The notes under the pieces were generated by a model. It did not search any database. It worked only from the letters and a program-made list of their open reading frames with translations, and was not told the origin of the DNA. A DNA stretch of 64,000 bases, from NCBI GenBank assembly GCA_016721625.1, contig JADKHR010000001.1, forward strand, positions 1,612,001 through 1,676,000, given 5' to 3'. The DNA is from Elusimicrobiota bacterium. GTDB taxonomy: Bacteria > Elusimicrobiota > Elusimicrobia > FEN-1173. A program made the position numbers and the translations under genes. Of the stretch, positions 1-8,383 are shown piece after piece; within the stretch, counting starts at the first letter, position 1, and the number at the start of each line of letters is the position of its first letter.

Positions 1-960
1 CGAGCCGGTGTCGTCCAGCGGCGTGAACGGACCCGTGGACCCGTAGGCCGAAAAAACGACGGACACCGACGCCGCCGATTGGGTCAGGGAGTCATTGAAG
101 TCGCGTATTGAAATTTGGAGCGGGGCCGAGGCCGACCCCGAGGAAATGACTTGACGCCAACTGTTGCCAGGGCCCACAATCCGAATGTGGTCGGGAGAAC
201 CGCTCACCGCCCCGGGTTGGATCAATAGATTCGCGGGCTGGGAGACCCCGGCGGTGATGGCGAAGGGGCCTTGATAGGCCTTGTCTTCAAAAGGATCCGG
301 ATTGTAGCTCCCGTTCTCCCCGTCCCATTGGGTGTCCACAAAGGCCTCGGCCAGGTAATCGACGCCGGGGAGCAAACCGCCCAAACTGTAGGCCCCGCCG
401 GGTCCCGTGGACAAGGCCACGCGTTGCATCTTGTCCGGGTCAAAAGGCACGGGAGTGGCCTGAAGCACCAACCGTCGTCCGGGCTGATTGCTGGAATTGG
501 TGAGGGTGCCACTGATCTCCCCCCGTTCGAACAAAGAGAAAGAAACGGAAGGAAAAACAGCGCTCGCGGTGGAAGCCGTGACTTTGGCCGAAAGGGCGCT
601 GTAGGGGAAAGGTCCATATCCGCCCATGGGTTCGGTGTGGTTCGGAACGTTGTCTAAATTAGCGTCCCGGAAGGAATACAAATAGTAATCCGTTGAGCCG
701 CCAAAGAAGGGCAGTCCCGTGAAACTGTAAGGACCAACGGAAACGAGCGACACCGACGCGCTGGCGATGAACACCGCTGGGTCCAGAGCGTGTAGCGGAT
801 CCTTGACGGGCGCCGTGGTGACGACCACGGCCACAAAACTGGGCACGGTCCCGCCTCCGGACTGGGTGAGCGTTCCCGAAATATCCACCGCCCCGAGGCG
901 GGGAACGAGGCCGGCGAGGAACAACGCGGGCAAGATCCGTCGGAATGGGTTAGAAGTCAT
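1..960 (-). CDS. Secreted protein with carboxypeptidase-regulatory-like repeats (3' end outside window)
   Basis: An open frame of 320 codons runs from ATG at 960 leftwards off the window, so the C-terminus is missing. The first 24 residues form a Sec signal peptide (basic MTSNPFRR, hydrophobic LPALFLAGLV, then an AVD cleavage region). The rest contains two stretches beginning 'ISGTLT' followed by 'YSFTGLPFFGG' and 'YSLGGLLPG', the pattern of carboxypeptidase-regulatory-like beta-sandwich domains. The start overlaps the stop of the upstream barrel ORF by 11 bases, so the two are probably co-transcribed and exported. The role is unknown; an outer-membrane-associated or surface function is inferred from its neighbours. 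Confidence 0.75.
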   Translation of the reverse strand, partial: MTSNPFRRILPALFLAGLVPRLGAVDISGTLTQSGGGTVPSFVAVVVTTAPVKDPLHALDPAVFIASASVSLVSVGPYSFTGLPFFGGSTDYYLYSFRDANLDNVPNHTEPMGGYGPFPYSALSAKVTASTASAVFPSVSFSLFERGEISGTLTNSSNQPGRRLVLQATPVPFDPDKMQRVALSTGPGGAYSLGGLLPGVDYLAEAFVDTQWDGENGSYNPDPFEDKAYQGPFAITAGVSQPANLLIQPGAVSGSPDHIRIVGPGNSWRQVISSGSASAPLQISIRDFNDSLTQSAASVSVVFSAYGSTGPFTPLDDTGS

Positions 961-2965
961 AGGAGAACCCCACCAAATAGTTGGCCATGCGATAGTTATA
1001 GGTGTAGACCTTTTCGTAATCGGTATTGGCGTCGCCCCACCCCAGGGAGGTTTGGAACCGGAAACGAAGGTGTTTGGACAGGACCCGGGTGACCCCCAAC
1101 TGAGTCGTCAAGGTGGAGACCTTGAGCTTCGCCGCCAAATAGTCGCCGTTGGCGTCCTGGGCCGGGCGCTCGCCGTAACTTCGCTCATCGTACATCCCAA
1201 CCAAGGAGACCCACCAGGCGCCGCCGTCTAAAACAGCCGTCACGCTGGGCGCCAGGCGCCATTGGGTGTAATCGTAATAGTCCGCCACGAAAACCGCTTT
1301 TCGCGCGTCGTAATGGTTCTGGTTGGACGATTGGACGTTGTAACCCAATCCCAGTTCCCCCAGAAAACGGATGTCCGCCGGACCCCGGAAAGGCCGCGAA
1401 AGGGAGGCCATGAGTGAAACCACGGTGTCTTTCCGGTCCGTGGCCGTCAAATCCCCGGACGGGGCCACCACCGGCTGGTCGTCGTATCCTCGCTGGTCGT
1501 AAAAAGCGTTCAAATCAACACTCCCCCGGGCGGGCAAGGGCGACCAATAGCCCAGGGTCATCATATGGTTGCGGTTGTCCAAGACTTTTTCCCCCACCAG
1601 CTCCCGCGACAAGGTGGGATCCTGGGCCGACTCCAGCGAGCGATAATTGGGGAACGCCAATTGATAATAATCATAGGCCAATCGAGCGCCGGCCCTCTGG
1701 GAAAACGAGCGTTCCACCTCGAGACCCGCGCTCCCCTTACGATAGTCGAACAATCCCTCTCCCCAATCTTCATCCTTGGTTTCCCGCAACCATTCCATAC
1801 GGCCCCCCACCGAGGGCTTTATTTTCCAGGATCCCACGGTGTGAACGCTCTTCACCAAAAGGTTTTGCGACGTGGAGTCTTGGAACAGGGTCCCCCCGCC
1901 CGCCAGCTCCTGAATGTCGCGGTTCCCTTGGTAGGTCCCCTGGTAGGTGGGGAAGAGGCTCCAGCGGTCTGAAAACTTAACCACGGGCGTCACCGAAACG
2001 TTCACGTCCGCCGCCAAATCCGAGGCCGTCCCCTCCAAAAAATGTTGGCCCCCCATAAAACCAAAGGTCCCTATTGTCGTCACCTCGGCGGCCCGCGCCG
2101 CCGTTCCCATCACGATGAAAAGGAGACCCCAGGGTTTCATGGGATGAGCCCGGACCGGATGAGGATTTTGGGGTTCCACCACCAGGTCGATCGTACGGCC
2201 GTCGAATTCGCTGGCCGTGAGAATCTGCTGATAATTCCATTTGAGTAGTTCGTTCTTGAACGCCGTGCCGCTGGTGAGCCCCGCGAAAGCGGACAGGGAT
2301 CCGATCTGGCCGTCATCTGAAATAATGTAGGTGTCGGCGGATTCGAAGGTCCCGTCTCGGTAAAAAAGCGTGACCCGGTTGTGAAGCGCGTCTTCCCCCG
2401 ACGGCGTTTCATTGATCGCCACGACGGTATCGTTGGTGGGGTCCGAGGGATCCGTGGGAAAGGTAAAGGTCGCGTCTTGGTCCAAAGCCAGGATGGTGGT
2501 TACTCCCACGGTGGGAAGGTAGGATTGTTTGGTGAAAGCGGGCTTCCCCTCCCCCAACACCAAATGCGCGTAACTATCAAAAGAGGTTCGGTAATAGATG
2601 TCGTTGCTGGCCATGGGACGGAATACGTCATTCGCCCCGTCATAAACCGCCACCTGGCCCCCGCCGGCCTGGAACTGGGCATCCGTCACTGTCACGAACC
2701 GATCGCCCACCGGGTCATAGAGCTTGTGTAAAAGTTCACCGTTCGCGGTGGAGACCTCGTCGGCCAGGATGATCCGGGTGTGGGCCAGTGGATCGTCCGG
2801 GGCGGTTAAGGTGTATTGAGTTCCATCGAAATCGACTTTGACTAAATGTCCGCCCGTGGCCACGTCTTTGATGGAATCCCGCGTGTTGGACATTCCCATT
2901 TCGTAATTTTCAAGGGAGTAGCCGGGACGGTCGTTCAGTTTTCCGCGGACGTCATTTAAAGCCAC
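950..2965 (-). CDS. Composite ORF: FecR C-terminal part joined to an outer-membrane beta-barrel protein
   Basis: The 671-residue ORF looks like two proteins. Residues 1-275 continue the FecR-like protein encoded just upstream in another frame. Residue 276 is a Met (ATG at 2140) that opens a clear signal peptide (KPWGLLFIVMGTAARAAE). It is followed by about 395 residues of alternating aromatic/polar strands ending in VGFSYDF, a C-terminal Phe as in outer-membrane barrels. The ATG at 2140 overlaps an out-of-frame TGA (ATGA), as expected if FecR really stopped there. One extra C in the CCCC run near 2175 would produce that arrangement. I therefore read the barrel gene as 950-2140, and the fusion as an assembly error or a recent frameshift. 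Its role (porin or anchor) is unknown. Confidence 0.7.
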   Translation of the reverse strand: MALNDVRGKLNDRPGYSLENYEMGMSNTRDSIKDVATGGHLVKVDFDGTQYTLTAPDDPLAHTRIILADEVSTANGELLHKLYDPVGDRFVTVTDAQFQAGGGQVAVYDGANDVFRPMASNDIYYRTSFDSYAHLVLGEGKPAFTKQSYLPTVGVTTILALDQDATFTFPTDPSDPTNDTVVAINETPSGEDALHNRVTLFYRDGTFESADTYIISDDGQIGSLSAFAGLTSGTAFKNELLKWNYQQILTASEFDGRTIDLVVEPQNPHPVRAHPMKPWGLLFIVMGTAARAAEVTTIGTFGFMGGQHFLEGTASDLAADVNVSVTPVVKFSDRWSLFPTYQGTYQGNRDIQELAGGGTLFQDSTSQNLLVKSVHTVGSWKIKPSVGGRMEWLRETKDEDWGEGLFDYRKGSAGLEVERSFSQRAGARLAYDYYQLAFPNYRSLESAQDPTLSRELVGEKVLDNRNHMMTLGYWSPLPARGSVDLNAFYDQRGYDDQPVVAPSGDLTATDRKDTVVSLMASLSRPFRGPADIRFLGELGLGYNVQSSNQNHYDARKAVFVADYYDYTQWRLAPSVTAVLDGGAWWVSLVGMYDERSYGERPAQDANGDYLAAKLKVSTLTTQLGVTRVLSKHLRFRFQTSLGWGDANTDYEKVYTYNYRMANYLVGFSYDF

Positions 2966-3864
2966 GGAAGGTCCGTGGGGAGCGTTTGGTTGAATTGCCC
3001 CAAATAGTAGAAATAGTCGAACCGGTCGGCCCGTTCGTTCAGCGTCACCAGCTTAAAGGCGCGGTCCGGGTTGACGGTAATCTCGGCGGGGTTGCGGATG
3101 ATGTATTCCTCCAGCCGCACCCGGTTTCCGTTGACGTCCATGAGGGTTTTTCCCTCCTGGTATTCTGCCGCGCGGATTTCTTCGGCGGCGGCGGCCATGA
3201 CCATCTCTTTGGACATCCCGAGCCCCACCTCGTGCCGGAGGGCGTCCCGGGCCAGGTCTTCGGACGACGGCGCGGCGGAGCCCCGGGACTCACGGCTCGG
3301 CGCTTCGCCCAGGGGCACATCGGTCAGGAAATCCATGCGCTGGCCCGCGCGAACGTCCAAGGCCCGCCCGTCTTGGGAAAGGGCCACGACGCCCCGGTCC
3401 ACGTCCAAGAACCCAGCCTTGGCCTCCTCATCGAAGCCCATTTCGAAAACCGTCCCTCGAACGGCGGCCGTGGCCAGAGGGGTGCGGATTTCAAATTTGC
3501 TTTCGGGTTGGAGTTTCTTGACGAAGGATTTTATGCGGCCCACGGCGAGATTGAAGATTCGGGACGGGGCGGACTCGGCCACCTGGACCCGGCTTTTGGA
3601 CCCCAAAACCACCCGGGATCCATCATCGATCTTCAACTCCAACCGGGCGTTCTTCCCGGTCCGCACCGTGTCGCCCGGCTTGACCGACGCGCCCTTCTGC
3701 AAGGCGCGCCAGCGGTTGGCTTGGGATTTAGAACGGTGGATTTCCGCGTTGCCACGAACGGATTTGACCACGATGGGCTCGGCAAAAACAGTTGAAAGGA
3801 GGAGGAACGGACCCGCCAACCCCGCGAAGAGGGCGTTCAGACGATGATTGTTTCGTCGGCGCAT
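2956..3864 (-). CDS. FecR-domain protein, N-terminal part (frameshifted)
   Basis: 302 residues with a signal peptide (FAGLAGPFLLLSTVFAEP), then a FecR-type domain at about residues 30-170: 'KGASVKPGDTVRTGKNARLELKIDDGSRV', 'KFEIRTPLATAAVRGTVFEM', 'DRGVVALS'. FecR domains are periplasmic; classical FecR carries iron-dicitrate signals to an ECF sigma factor, but this protein has a signal peptide and no visible sigma partner, so a structural or secretion-linked role is as likely. It ends at an early stop where the overlapping ORF continues the same protein style. Adding one T in the CTTCC run near 2968 gives a smooth join (LPTDLSVALNDV). The real protein is probably about 570 residues and ends near 2137. 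Confidence 0.75.
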   Translation of the reverse strand: MRRRNNHRLNALFAGLAGPFLLLSTVFAEPIVVKSVRGNAEIHRSKSQANRWRALQKGASVKPGDTVRTGKNARLELKIDDGSRVVLGSKSRVQVAESAPSRIFNLAVGRIKSFVKKLQPESKFEIRTPLATAAVRGTVFEMGFDEEAKAGFLDVDRGVVALSQDGRALDVRAGQRMDFLTDVPLGEAPSRESRGSAAPSSEDLARDALRHEVGLGMSKEMVMAAAAEEIRAAEYQEGKTLMDVNGNRVRLEEYIIRNPAEITVNPDRAFKLVTLNERADRFDYFYYLGQFNQTLPTDLPWL

Positions 3865-3960
3865 GGGTGGATAACCGCGAAATCGGCGGTTGTATTTGAA
3901 GTCTAGGGCCGGAACCAGATTCTGTCAAGATTATTTTTCGCGGGCCGATCCCGCCCCGGT

Positions 3961-4785
3961 TTAGGCCGTGGGGCGGGGTGGGAGGCGGAACAGGCGCCGA
4001 GCGTTGGCCGAGGTGGTCGACGCTATTTTTTCAACGGAGAGGTGTTTCAATTCCGCCAGGGCCCTGGCCACGGCGGGCAGGTGGGCGGGCTCGTTGCGTT
4101 TTCCCCGATGGCTTTGGGGCGGGAGATAGGGGCTGTCGGTTTCCAGCACCAGGGATTCCAGCGGAAGGTGGGTGATGAGGGCCCGAAGGGAGGAGGCGGC
4201 GGGGTAGGTGATGGGGGCGTCCACGCCGATCAAAAATCCCCGGTCGATCAGGGCCCAGGCCGTTTCCGCGTTTCCTTGAAAACAATGGGCCACGCCCAAA
4301 GGAACGGTGGCGGGCCCCACGGGGAACAATTTCCCGAGGATTGAGAGCAGATCCCGCTGGGCATCGGTTTTTTCGACCCCGGACTCCCGGCAATGGAGAA
4401 CGATGGGTTTGTCGGCGCGCCGGGCCGCGCCCGCTAAATCATGAAGCACCCGGCGCTGGACCTCGGGAGGAGAATCGTCCCGGTGATAGTCCAAACCGAT
4501 TTCGCCCACGGCCACGCATTTGGGATGCCGGACCGCCTCTTCCAACCGCCGGACCAGCCCGTCGTCCGCCTTCACGGCGTAGTAGGGATGAAACCCCGCC
4601 GTCCAATAGACGTCCGTTCGAGCCTCCGCCAGCGCCCGGGCCTTGGGCCACTGGGGTTCGTCTTCGCCGATTTCCACGAACCAGTCCACGCCGGATTCCT
4701 TGGCCCGCGCAAGAGACAGGTCCCGGTCCTCGTCAAACTTCTCGTCGGTGAGGTGGGTATGGGTTTCGAAATAGGAGGGATTCAC
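3961..4785 (-). CDS. tatD: TatD family metal-dependent DNase
   Basis: 274 residues from a GTG at 4785 that overlaps the metG stop (GTGA). A longer frame exists but reads back into metG. TatD motifs are complete: metal-binding THTHLTD near the N-terminus, GFHPYY, GEIGLDYH, a HCRES ligand, AHCFQG and the ETDSPYL aspartate, with ALAEL..EKIASTTSANARRLF at the end. The family is 3'-5' exonucleases / DNA-repair hydrolases with a TIM-barrel fold. It is the last gene of the tmk-holB-metG-tatD run, an arrangement seen in many bacteria, which supports the call and the start. Confidence 0.93.
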   Translation of the reverse strand: MNPSYFETHTHLTDEKFDEDRDLSLARAKESGVDWFVEIGEDEPQWPKARALAEARTDVYWTAGFHPYYAVKADDGLVRRLEEAVRHPKCVAVGEIGLDYHRDDSPPEVQRRVLHDLAGAARRADKPIVLHCRESGVEKTDAQRDLLSILGKLFPVGPATVPLGVAHCFQGNAETAWALIDRGFLIGVDAPITYPAASSLRALITHLPLESLVLETDSPYLPPQSHRGKRNEPAHLPAVARALAELKHLSVEKIASTTSANARRLFRLPPRPTA

Positions 4786-6314
4786 CGGGGCGGCGTTTCC
4801 TTCCGCGGGAAGAGAGGCGCCCCTTTTTGGACTTTCTGACCCGGCGCGAAGGCGAGGGTCCCCGAGGCGAGAAGGGCGGGCGCGGCTTGGGCCAGCGGGT
4901 CGGGTTCCCCCAACTGCCGCCACATTTCCTGGGTGATCTCGGGCATGACCGGATGGAGCGCCAGCGCCGCCAGTTTGAGGGCCCGCGCCATTTCGACCAA
5001 CACCCCCCGCGCCCGGTCGCGGTCTTCTTTCACCAGTTTCCAGGGCGCGCGGTCCTCGGCGAATTTGTTGGCCCGATTAACGAGGGTCAGAACCTTCTCC
5101 AACGCTTCGTGGAACGCCAGGCGGTTCAGGGAATCGTCGAATTCGGCCAGCCAAGCGCCGGCGTTTTCCGGCACCAGTTCCCGGGTGGCGGCGGCGCCGT
5201 CCAACAGGCCCTCGAAGTTTTTTTCAACCAGAGTGAGCACGCGGTTCAGCAAATTGCCCAGCGCGTTGGCCAGTTCGGAATTGTACCGGCCCAGCAGGGC
5301 CTGGAGCGAGAAATCCCCGTCTCCGCCGAAGGGGACTTCGCGCAACAAGAAGTAGCGGAAGGCGTCCACCCCGTAGACCTCGGCCACGGCGTGGGGGTCC
5401 ACCACGTTGCCCCGGGATTTGGACATTTTCTCCCCTTCCACGGTCCACCAACCGTGAGCGAAAACCCGCTGGGGGAGCGGCAGGCCCAGCGCCATGAGCA
5501 TGGCGGGCCAGATGACGGCATGGAACCGAAAGATTTCTTTGCCGACGAAATGAACCTCCGCCGGCCAGGCCTCGGCGAAGAGAGGGGCGGACCCCGAGGG
5601 GGAGTATCCCAAGGCCGAGATATAATTTAAAAGCGCGTCGAACCACACATAGACGGTGTGGGGCGGGTGGGACAGGACCGGAATTCCCCAGGGGACCTTG
5701 GTGCGGGAAACGGATAGATCCCGCAAACCGGACTTAACGAAGTTCGTGATTTCCCCGGCCCGGGATTTGGGCGCCAAGAAATCCGGATTTTTTTCGTAGT
5801 GCGCCAGGAGGCGGTCTTGGTAAGCGGACAGTCGGAAGAAATAGCTTTCTTCCTTCAATTTTTCCACGGTCCGGCCGCAGGTGGGGCACTGGCCGTTCAG
5901 CAGATCTCCCTCGGACCAAAACGTTTCGTCCGGCACGCAGTACCAATCCTCATAGGCGCCCAGATAAATGTCCCCTTGGGCCTTCAACTTTTCGAAAACG
6001 GCCTGGACGGCTTTTTTATGCCGATCCTCGGTGGTGCGGATGAAATCGTTCTGGGTAATGCCGAGGCGGGTCCAAAGGGCTTTGAACTTTTCGACCACGG
6101 GGCCCAGATATTCCATCGGGGTTTTTCCGGCCGCCCGGGCGGCCTGGTCGATTTTGGCCCCGTGCTCGTCGGTCCCGGTCAGGAAATGCACCTGGTCGCC
6201 CTTCAGCCGGCGCCAACGCGCCAAAACGTCGGCGGCGATGGTGGTGTAGGCGTGGCCGATGTGGGGGACGTCGTTGGCGTAATAGATGGGGGTCGTGATG
6301 TAAAAGGGTTTCAT
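4782..6314 (-). CDS. metG: Methionyl-tRNA synthetase
   Basis: 511 residues from ATG 6314, which has a good ribosome site (CGGAGG) and overlaps the holB stop as ATGA. The open frame extends 89 codons further upstream, but that part is antisense-like and overlaps holB. Class I signature PHIGHAYTT lies at about residues 17-25 and KMSKSRGN at about 297-304. A CPTCG knuckle sits in the connective domain, and the anticodon-binding helical domain follows. There is no C-terminal tRNA-binding (EMAP-like) domain, so this is the short form. It charges tRNA-Met in the cytoplasm. Confidence 0.96.
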   Translation of the reverse strand: MKPFYITTPIYYANDVPHIGHAYTTIAADVLARWRRLKGDQVHFLTGTDEHGAKIDQAARAAGKTPMEYLGPVVEKFKALWTRLGITQNDFIRTTEDRHKKAVQAVFEKLKAQGDIYLGAYEDWYCVPDETFWSEGDLLNGQCPTCGRTVEKLKEESYFFRLSAYQDRLLAHYEKNPDFLAPKSRAGEITNFVKSGLRDLSVSRTKVPWGIPVLSHPPHTVYVWFDALLNYISALGYSPSGSAPLFAEAWPAEVHFVGKEIFRFHAVIWPAMLMALGLPLPQRVFAHGWWTVEGEKMSKSRGNVVDPHAVAEVYGVDAFRYFLLREVPFGGDGDFSLQALLGRYNSELANALGNLLNRVLTLVEKNFEGLLDGAAATRELVPENAGAWLAEFDDSLNRLAFHEALEKVLTLVNRANKFAEDRAPWKLVKEDRDRARGVLVEMARALKLAALALHPVMPEITQEMWRQLGEPDPLAQAAPALLASGTLAFAPGQKVQKGAPLFPRKETPPR

Positions 6315-7288
6315 GAAACCTCCGAACGTCGCCGGGCTCGCCGTCGCAAATGGAGCAAAAGGTGTTCCAGCGTGAGACTGACACCCGCGTTTTGGCGGAG
6401 GCGGGTGAGCGCTTTTAAAACCCAGCCCAGGTCGTCCGGGTCGCGGTCTCCGGCCCGGGCCTCCCCTTGGAATCGGGCCAGAAGAGTTTCCAAAAACCGT
6501 TCCGCCACCGTGCGGCCCAGGCGGGGGTTCTGAAACCCTTCGCACCACGCCAGAAGCTCGCTTAAAAGGCATCCCTGCCAATCAAAATCCAATCCCGTTC
6601 CCTCCTCCAGCAAGGTTCGCGCCCGCTCCACGGAACCGTCCGCACTCCGGGCCGCGAGCTCGAGTTCGGCCACGGGGCGATCCCCATGGTCTCGAGCCAA
6701 GAGGTCCTGCACCACTTCCGGCGCCAGGGGCCGGAACCTCACCCGCTGACAGCGGGACCGGATCGTGGGGAGCAAAGACCCCGCCTCCGACGAAATTAAA
6801 ATGAGGTGGGTTCCCGGGGGCGGTTCCTCCACGATCTTTAGCAGGGCATGGGCCGCGTCGTCCCCCAACGCGTCCGCAGGCGTGAGAACGGCGATCTTTA
6901 CCCGGCCTTCGAGGGGTTTCAAGCGGAGCGCCCGTTCCATCTCCCGCACCGTGGAAATCTTGAGGGACTTTTGCTTTTCCACGGTCTCTTTTAAGAGCGC
7001 CGCCTGGCGAACGAAATCCACCCAAAGGAGGTCCGGATGGCCGCCCGTTTCCACCCGCTCACAACCCCCGCAGACCCCGCAAGAAAGAACCGGAGACGGC
7101 GGATTTTTGCATAACAGGATTTTTGCCCAGGCCCGGGCCGCCGTGCGTTTTCCAACACCGGCCGGGCCGGTGAACAAATAGGCGTGGGGCACGCGCCCGG
7201 CGGTGAGGGAGGCCGCGAGAAGATCCACGGCGGCGGACTGGCCGAGCACGTCCCGCAGAGGACGATTTGTTTGATTCAAAAGCGTCAC
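6311..7288 (-). CDS. holB: DNA polymerase III delta' subunit (clamp loader)
   Basis: 325 residues from GTG 7288, preceded by GGAGG and overlapping the tmk stop (GTGA). It has an AAA+ clamp-loader N-domain with Walker A GPAGVGKRT, a zinc module (LSCGVCGGCERV) and Walker B-like region KIAVLTPADALGDDAAHALLKIVEEP. Sensor-1 is 'LILISSEAGSLLPTIRSRCQ', with the SRC motif intact. A helical collar domain follows. As delta' it is the rigid stator in loading the beta clamp. The tmk-holB order is conserved in many phyla. Confidence 0.93.
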   Translation of the reverse strand: MTLLNQTNRPLRDVLGQSAAVDLLAASLTAGRVPHAYLFTGPAGVGKRTAARAWAKILLCKNPPSPVLSCGVCGGCERVETGGHPDLLWVDFVRQAALLKETVEKQKSLKISTVREMERALRLKPLEGRVKIAVLTPADALGDDAAHALLKIVEEPPPGTHLILISSEAGSLLPTIRSRCQRVRFRPLAPEVVQDLLARDHGDRPVAELELAARSADGSVERARTLLEEGTGLDFDWQGCLLSELLAWCEGFQNPRLGRTVAERFLETLLARFQGEARAGDRDPDDLGWVLKALTRLRQNAGVSLTLEHLLLHLRRRARRRSEVS

Positions 7289-7950
7289 GGTCGCCTCCGG
7301 GGGAGACGGCGATCCACGTGGGCCCAAATCCGCCCGCTCACCTCCGCCACGGATCCCCCCCAGGGGATCACCCGGAACCGGCGGGGTTCCCGCCGGGCCA
7401 AAGCCAAATAGCCGCGCCGCACGCGCTGGTGGAAGAGCGCGGGTTCCCGTTCCATGCGGTCCCCCCCGCTGGTTTTGGCTGTCCGTCGGGAGAGCCGTTT
7501 CGCCAATCCGCGAGCCGCCGAAAGGCCGCGCCGAACGGGAACGTCCAAGAGAAAGGTGAGGGAAGGCGTGAGCCCCCCCGTGGCGATCTTGTTCAAAATT
7601 TGGATTTCCCGGCGGGGGAGACCCCGGCCATAGCCTTGGTAGGCTTCGGTGGCGTCAGTGTACCGTTCGCAGATCACCACCCGGCCCGCCAACAGAGCCG
7701 GGACCACCACCTCCGCCAAATGTTGCGCCCGGGCGGCTTCGTAAAGCAATAGTTCCGTCATGGGGGCGATGCGGCTTTGGGGGTGGAGCAGGACCCGCCG
7801 CACGGACTCCGCGATGGACGTCCCGCCGGGTTCCCGCGTATGAACAACGGGAATCCCAAGCCCCTGCAGTCGGGCGGCCAACAGGTGGGCCTGGGTGCTT
7901 TTCCCCGACCCCTCCCCCCCCTCAAAAGTGATGAACAGTCCTCTTCGCAC
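7285..7950 (-). CDS. tmk: Thymidylate kinase
   Basis: About 221 residues if started at GTG 7950 (VRRGLFITFEGG), which matches the family N-terminus. An upstream TTG at 7986 is also open but reads through a repeat (GAAGGAGGTCAAAAC on the plus strand), so I prefer 7950. The P-loop GGEGSGKST, the DR-like segment VICERYTDATEAYQGYGRG and the LDVPV beta strand are present. It makes dTDP from dTMP and ATP. It is the first gene of tmk-holB-metG-tatD. The C-terminus is Arg-rich. Confidence 0.93.
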   Translation of the reverse strand: MRRGLFITFEGGEGSGKSTQAHLLAARLQGLGIPVVHTREPGGTSIAESVRRVLLHPQSRIAPMTELLLYEAARAQHLAEVVVPALLAGRVVICERYTDATEAYQGYGRGLPRREIQILNKIATGGLTPSLTFLLDVPVRRGLSAARGLAKRLSRRTAKTSGGDRMEREPALFHQRVRRGYLALARREPRRFRVIPWGGSVAEVSGRIWAHVDRRLPRRRP

Positions 7951-7974
7951 GACGGAGATTGAACCATTTCCGTC

Positions 7975-8380
7975 GAAGGAGGTCAAAACCCGATTTCACC
8001 CTGGGCCCGCGTAAAAATTGGTAACCTGAAATTCCCAGTTGGCCCGCAGAACCGAGACGAAGGAGATCCACTTTTTAGGACGAAAAAAGTGAGGTCGATG
8101 GCCGCTCCCACGCGGCACTTCTGGCTAGAGCCGTCGCAGGGACATCGGACGAACTTTTTGAGGGTCCCAGGCGCCAGTGGCCCCTGTTTGGGACGGGCCG
8201 AAGAGGCCCCGGCCCCGAAGGGGGAAAAAGTGAGAGATCCTTCGTCGAATTCCGGGTCCAACTGGGAATTCCAGGTTAAGTCCATTTTCAGCGAAAATGG
8301 GTCCTGGCGGGGCCTTCGTCCAATGACCAGCAGAGACTGAGAAACCTCACACAAAAATGCGTCCCTCTGATTTCGTGATC
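7975..8380. repeat. DUF4143-associated intergenic module, copy 1 (interrupted by a MITE)
   Basis: The 398-bp gap between tmk and the first DUF4143 gene has no gene. It carries, in order, GGAGGTCAAAAC (7979-7990), GGGCCCGCGT, a GGTAA boundary, a 260-bp MITE-like insert, then CCTGGCGGGGC, AATGACCA, CTGAGAAA and AATGCGTCCCTCTGATTT. The same blocks in the same order, without the insert, occur at 11817-11960. Parts also flank both DUF4143 genes (9586-9600, 10565-10583). Confidence 0.6.
8019..8281. mobile_element. MITE-like element with about 57-bp imperfect terminal inverted repeats
   Basis: The left arm (8020-8076) and the inverse of the right arm (8224-8280) align over about 57 bases at roughly 80% by eye. 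Shared blocks are TAACCTG.AATTCCCAGTTGG, GACGAAGGA and CACTTTTT. No ORF of note lies inside. The related module at 11817-11960 lacks this segment at the same spot (GGTAA then ATCC), so it acts as an approximate empty site; a short TAA duplication is possible. Confidence 0.6.
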
Positions 8381-8383
8381 TTC

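Noticed and set aside
2986..3847. Long plus-strand ORFs opposite the FecR gene (and similar ones opposite metG, argJ, aas)
   Set aside because: They are antisense shadows of GC-rich genes: Arg/Pro/Gly-rich, no motifs, no ribosome sites, fully overlapping well-identified proteins.
6315..6581. Upstream extension of metG
   Set aside because: It overlaps holB and is Gly/Pro/Arg-rich. The family N-terminus and ribosome site mark ATG 6314.
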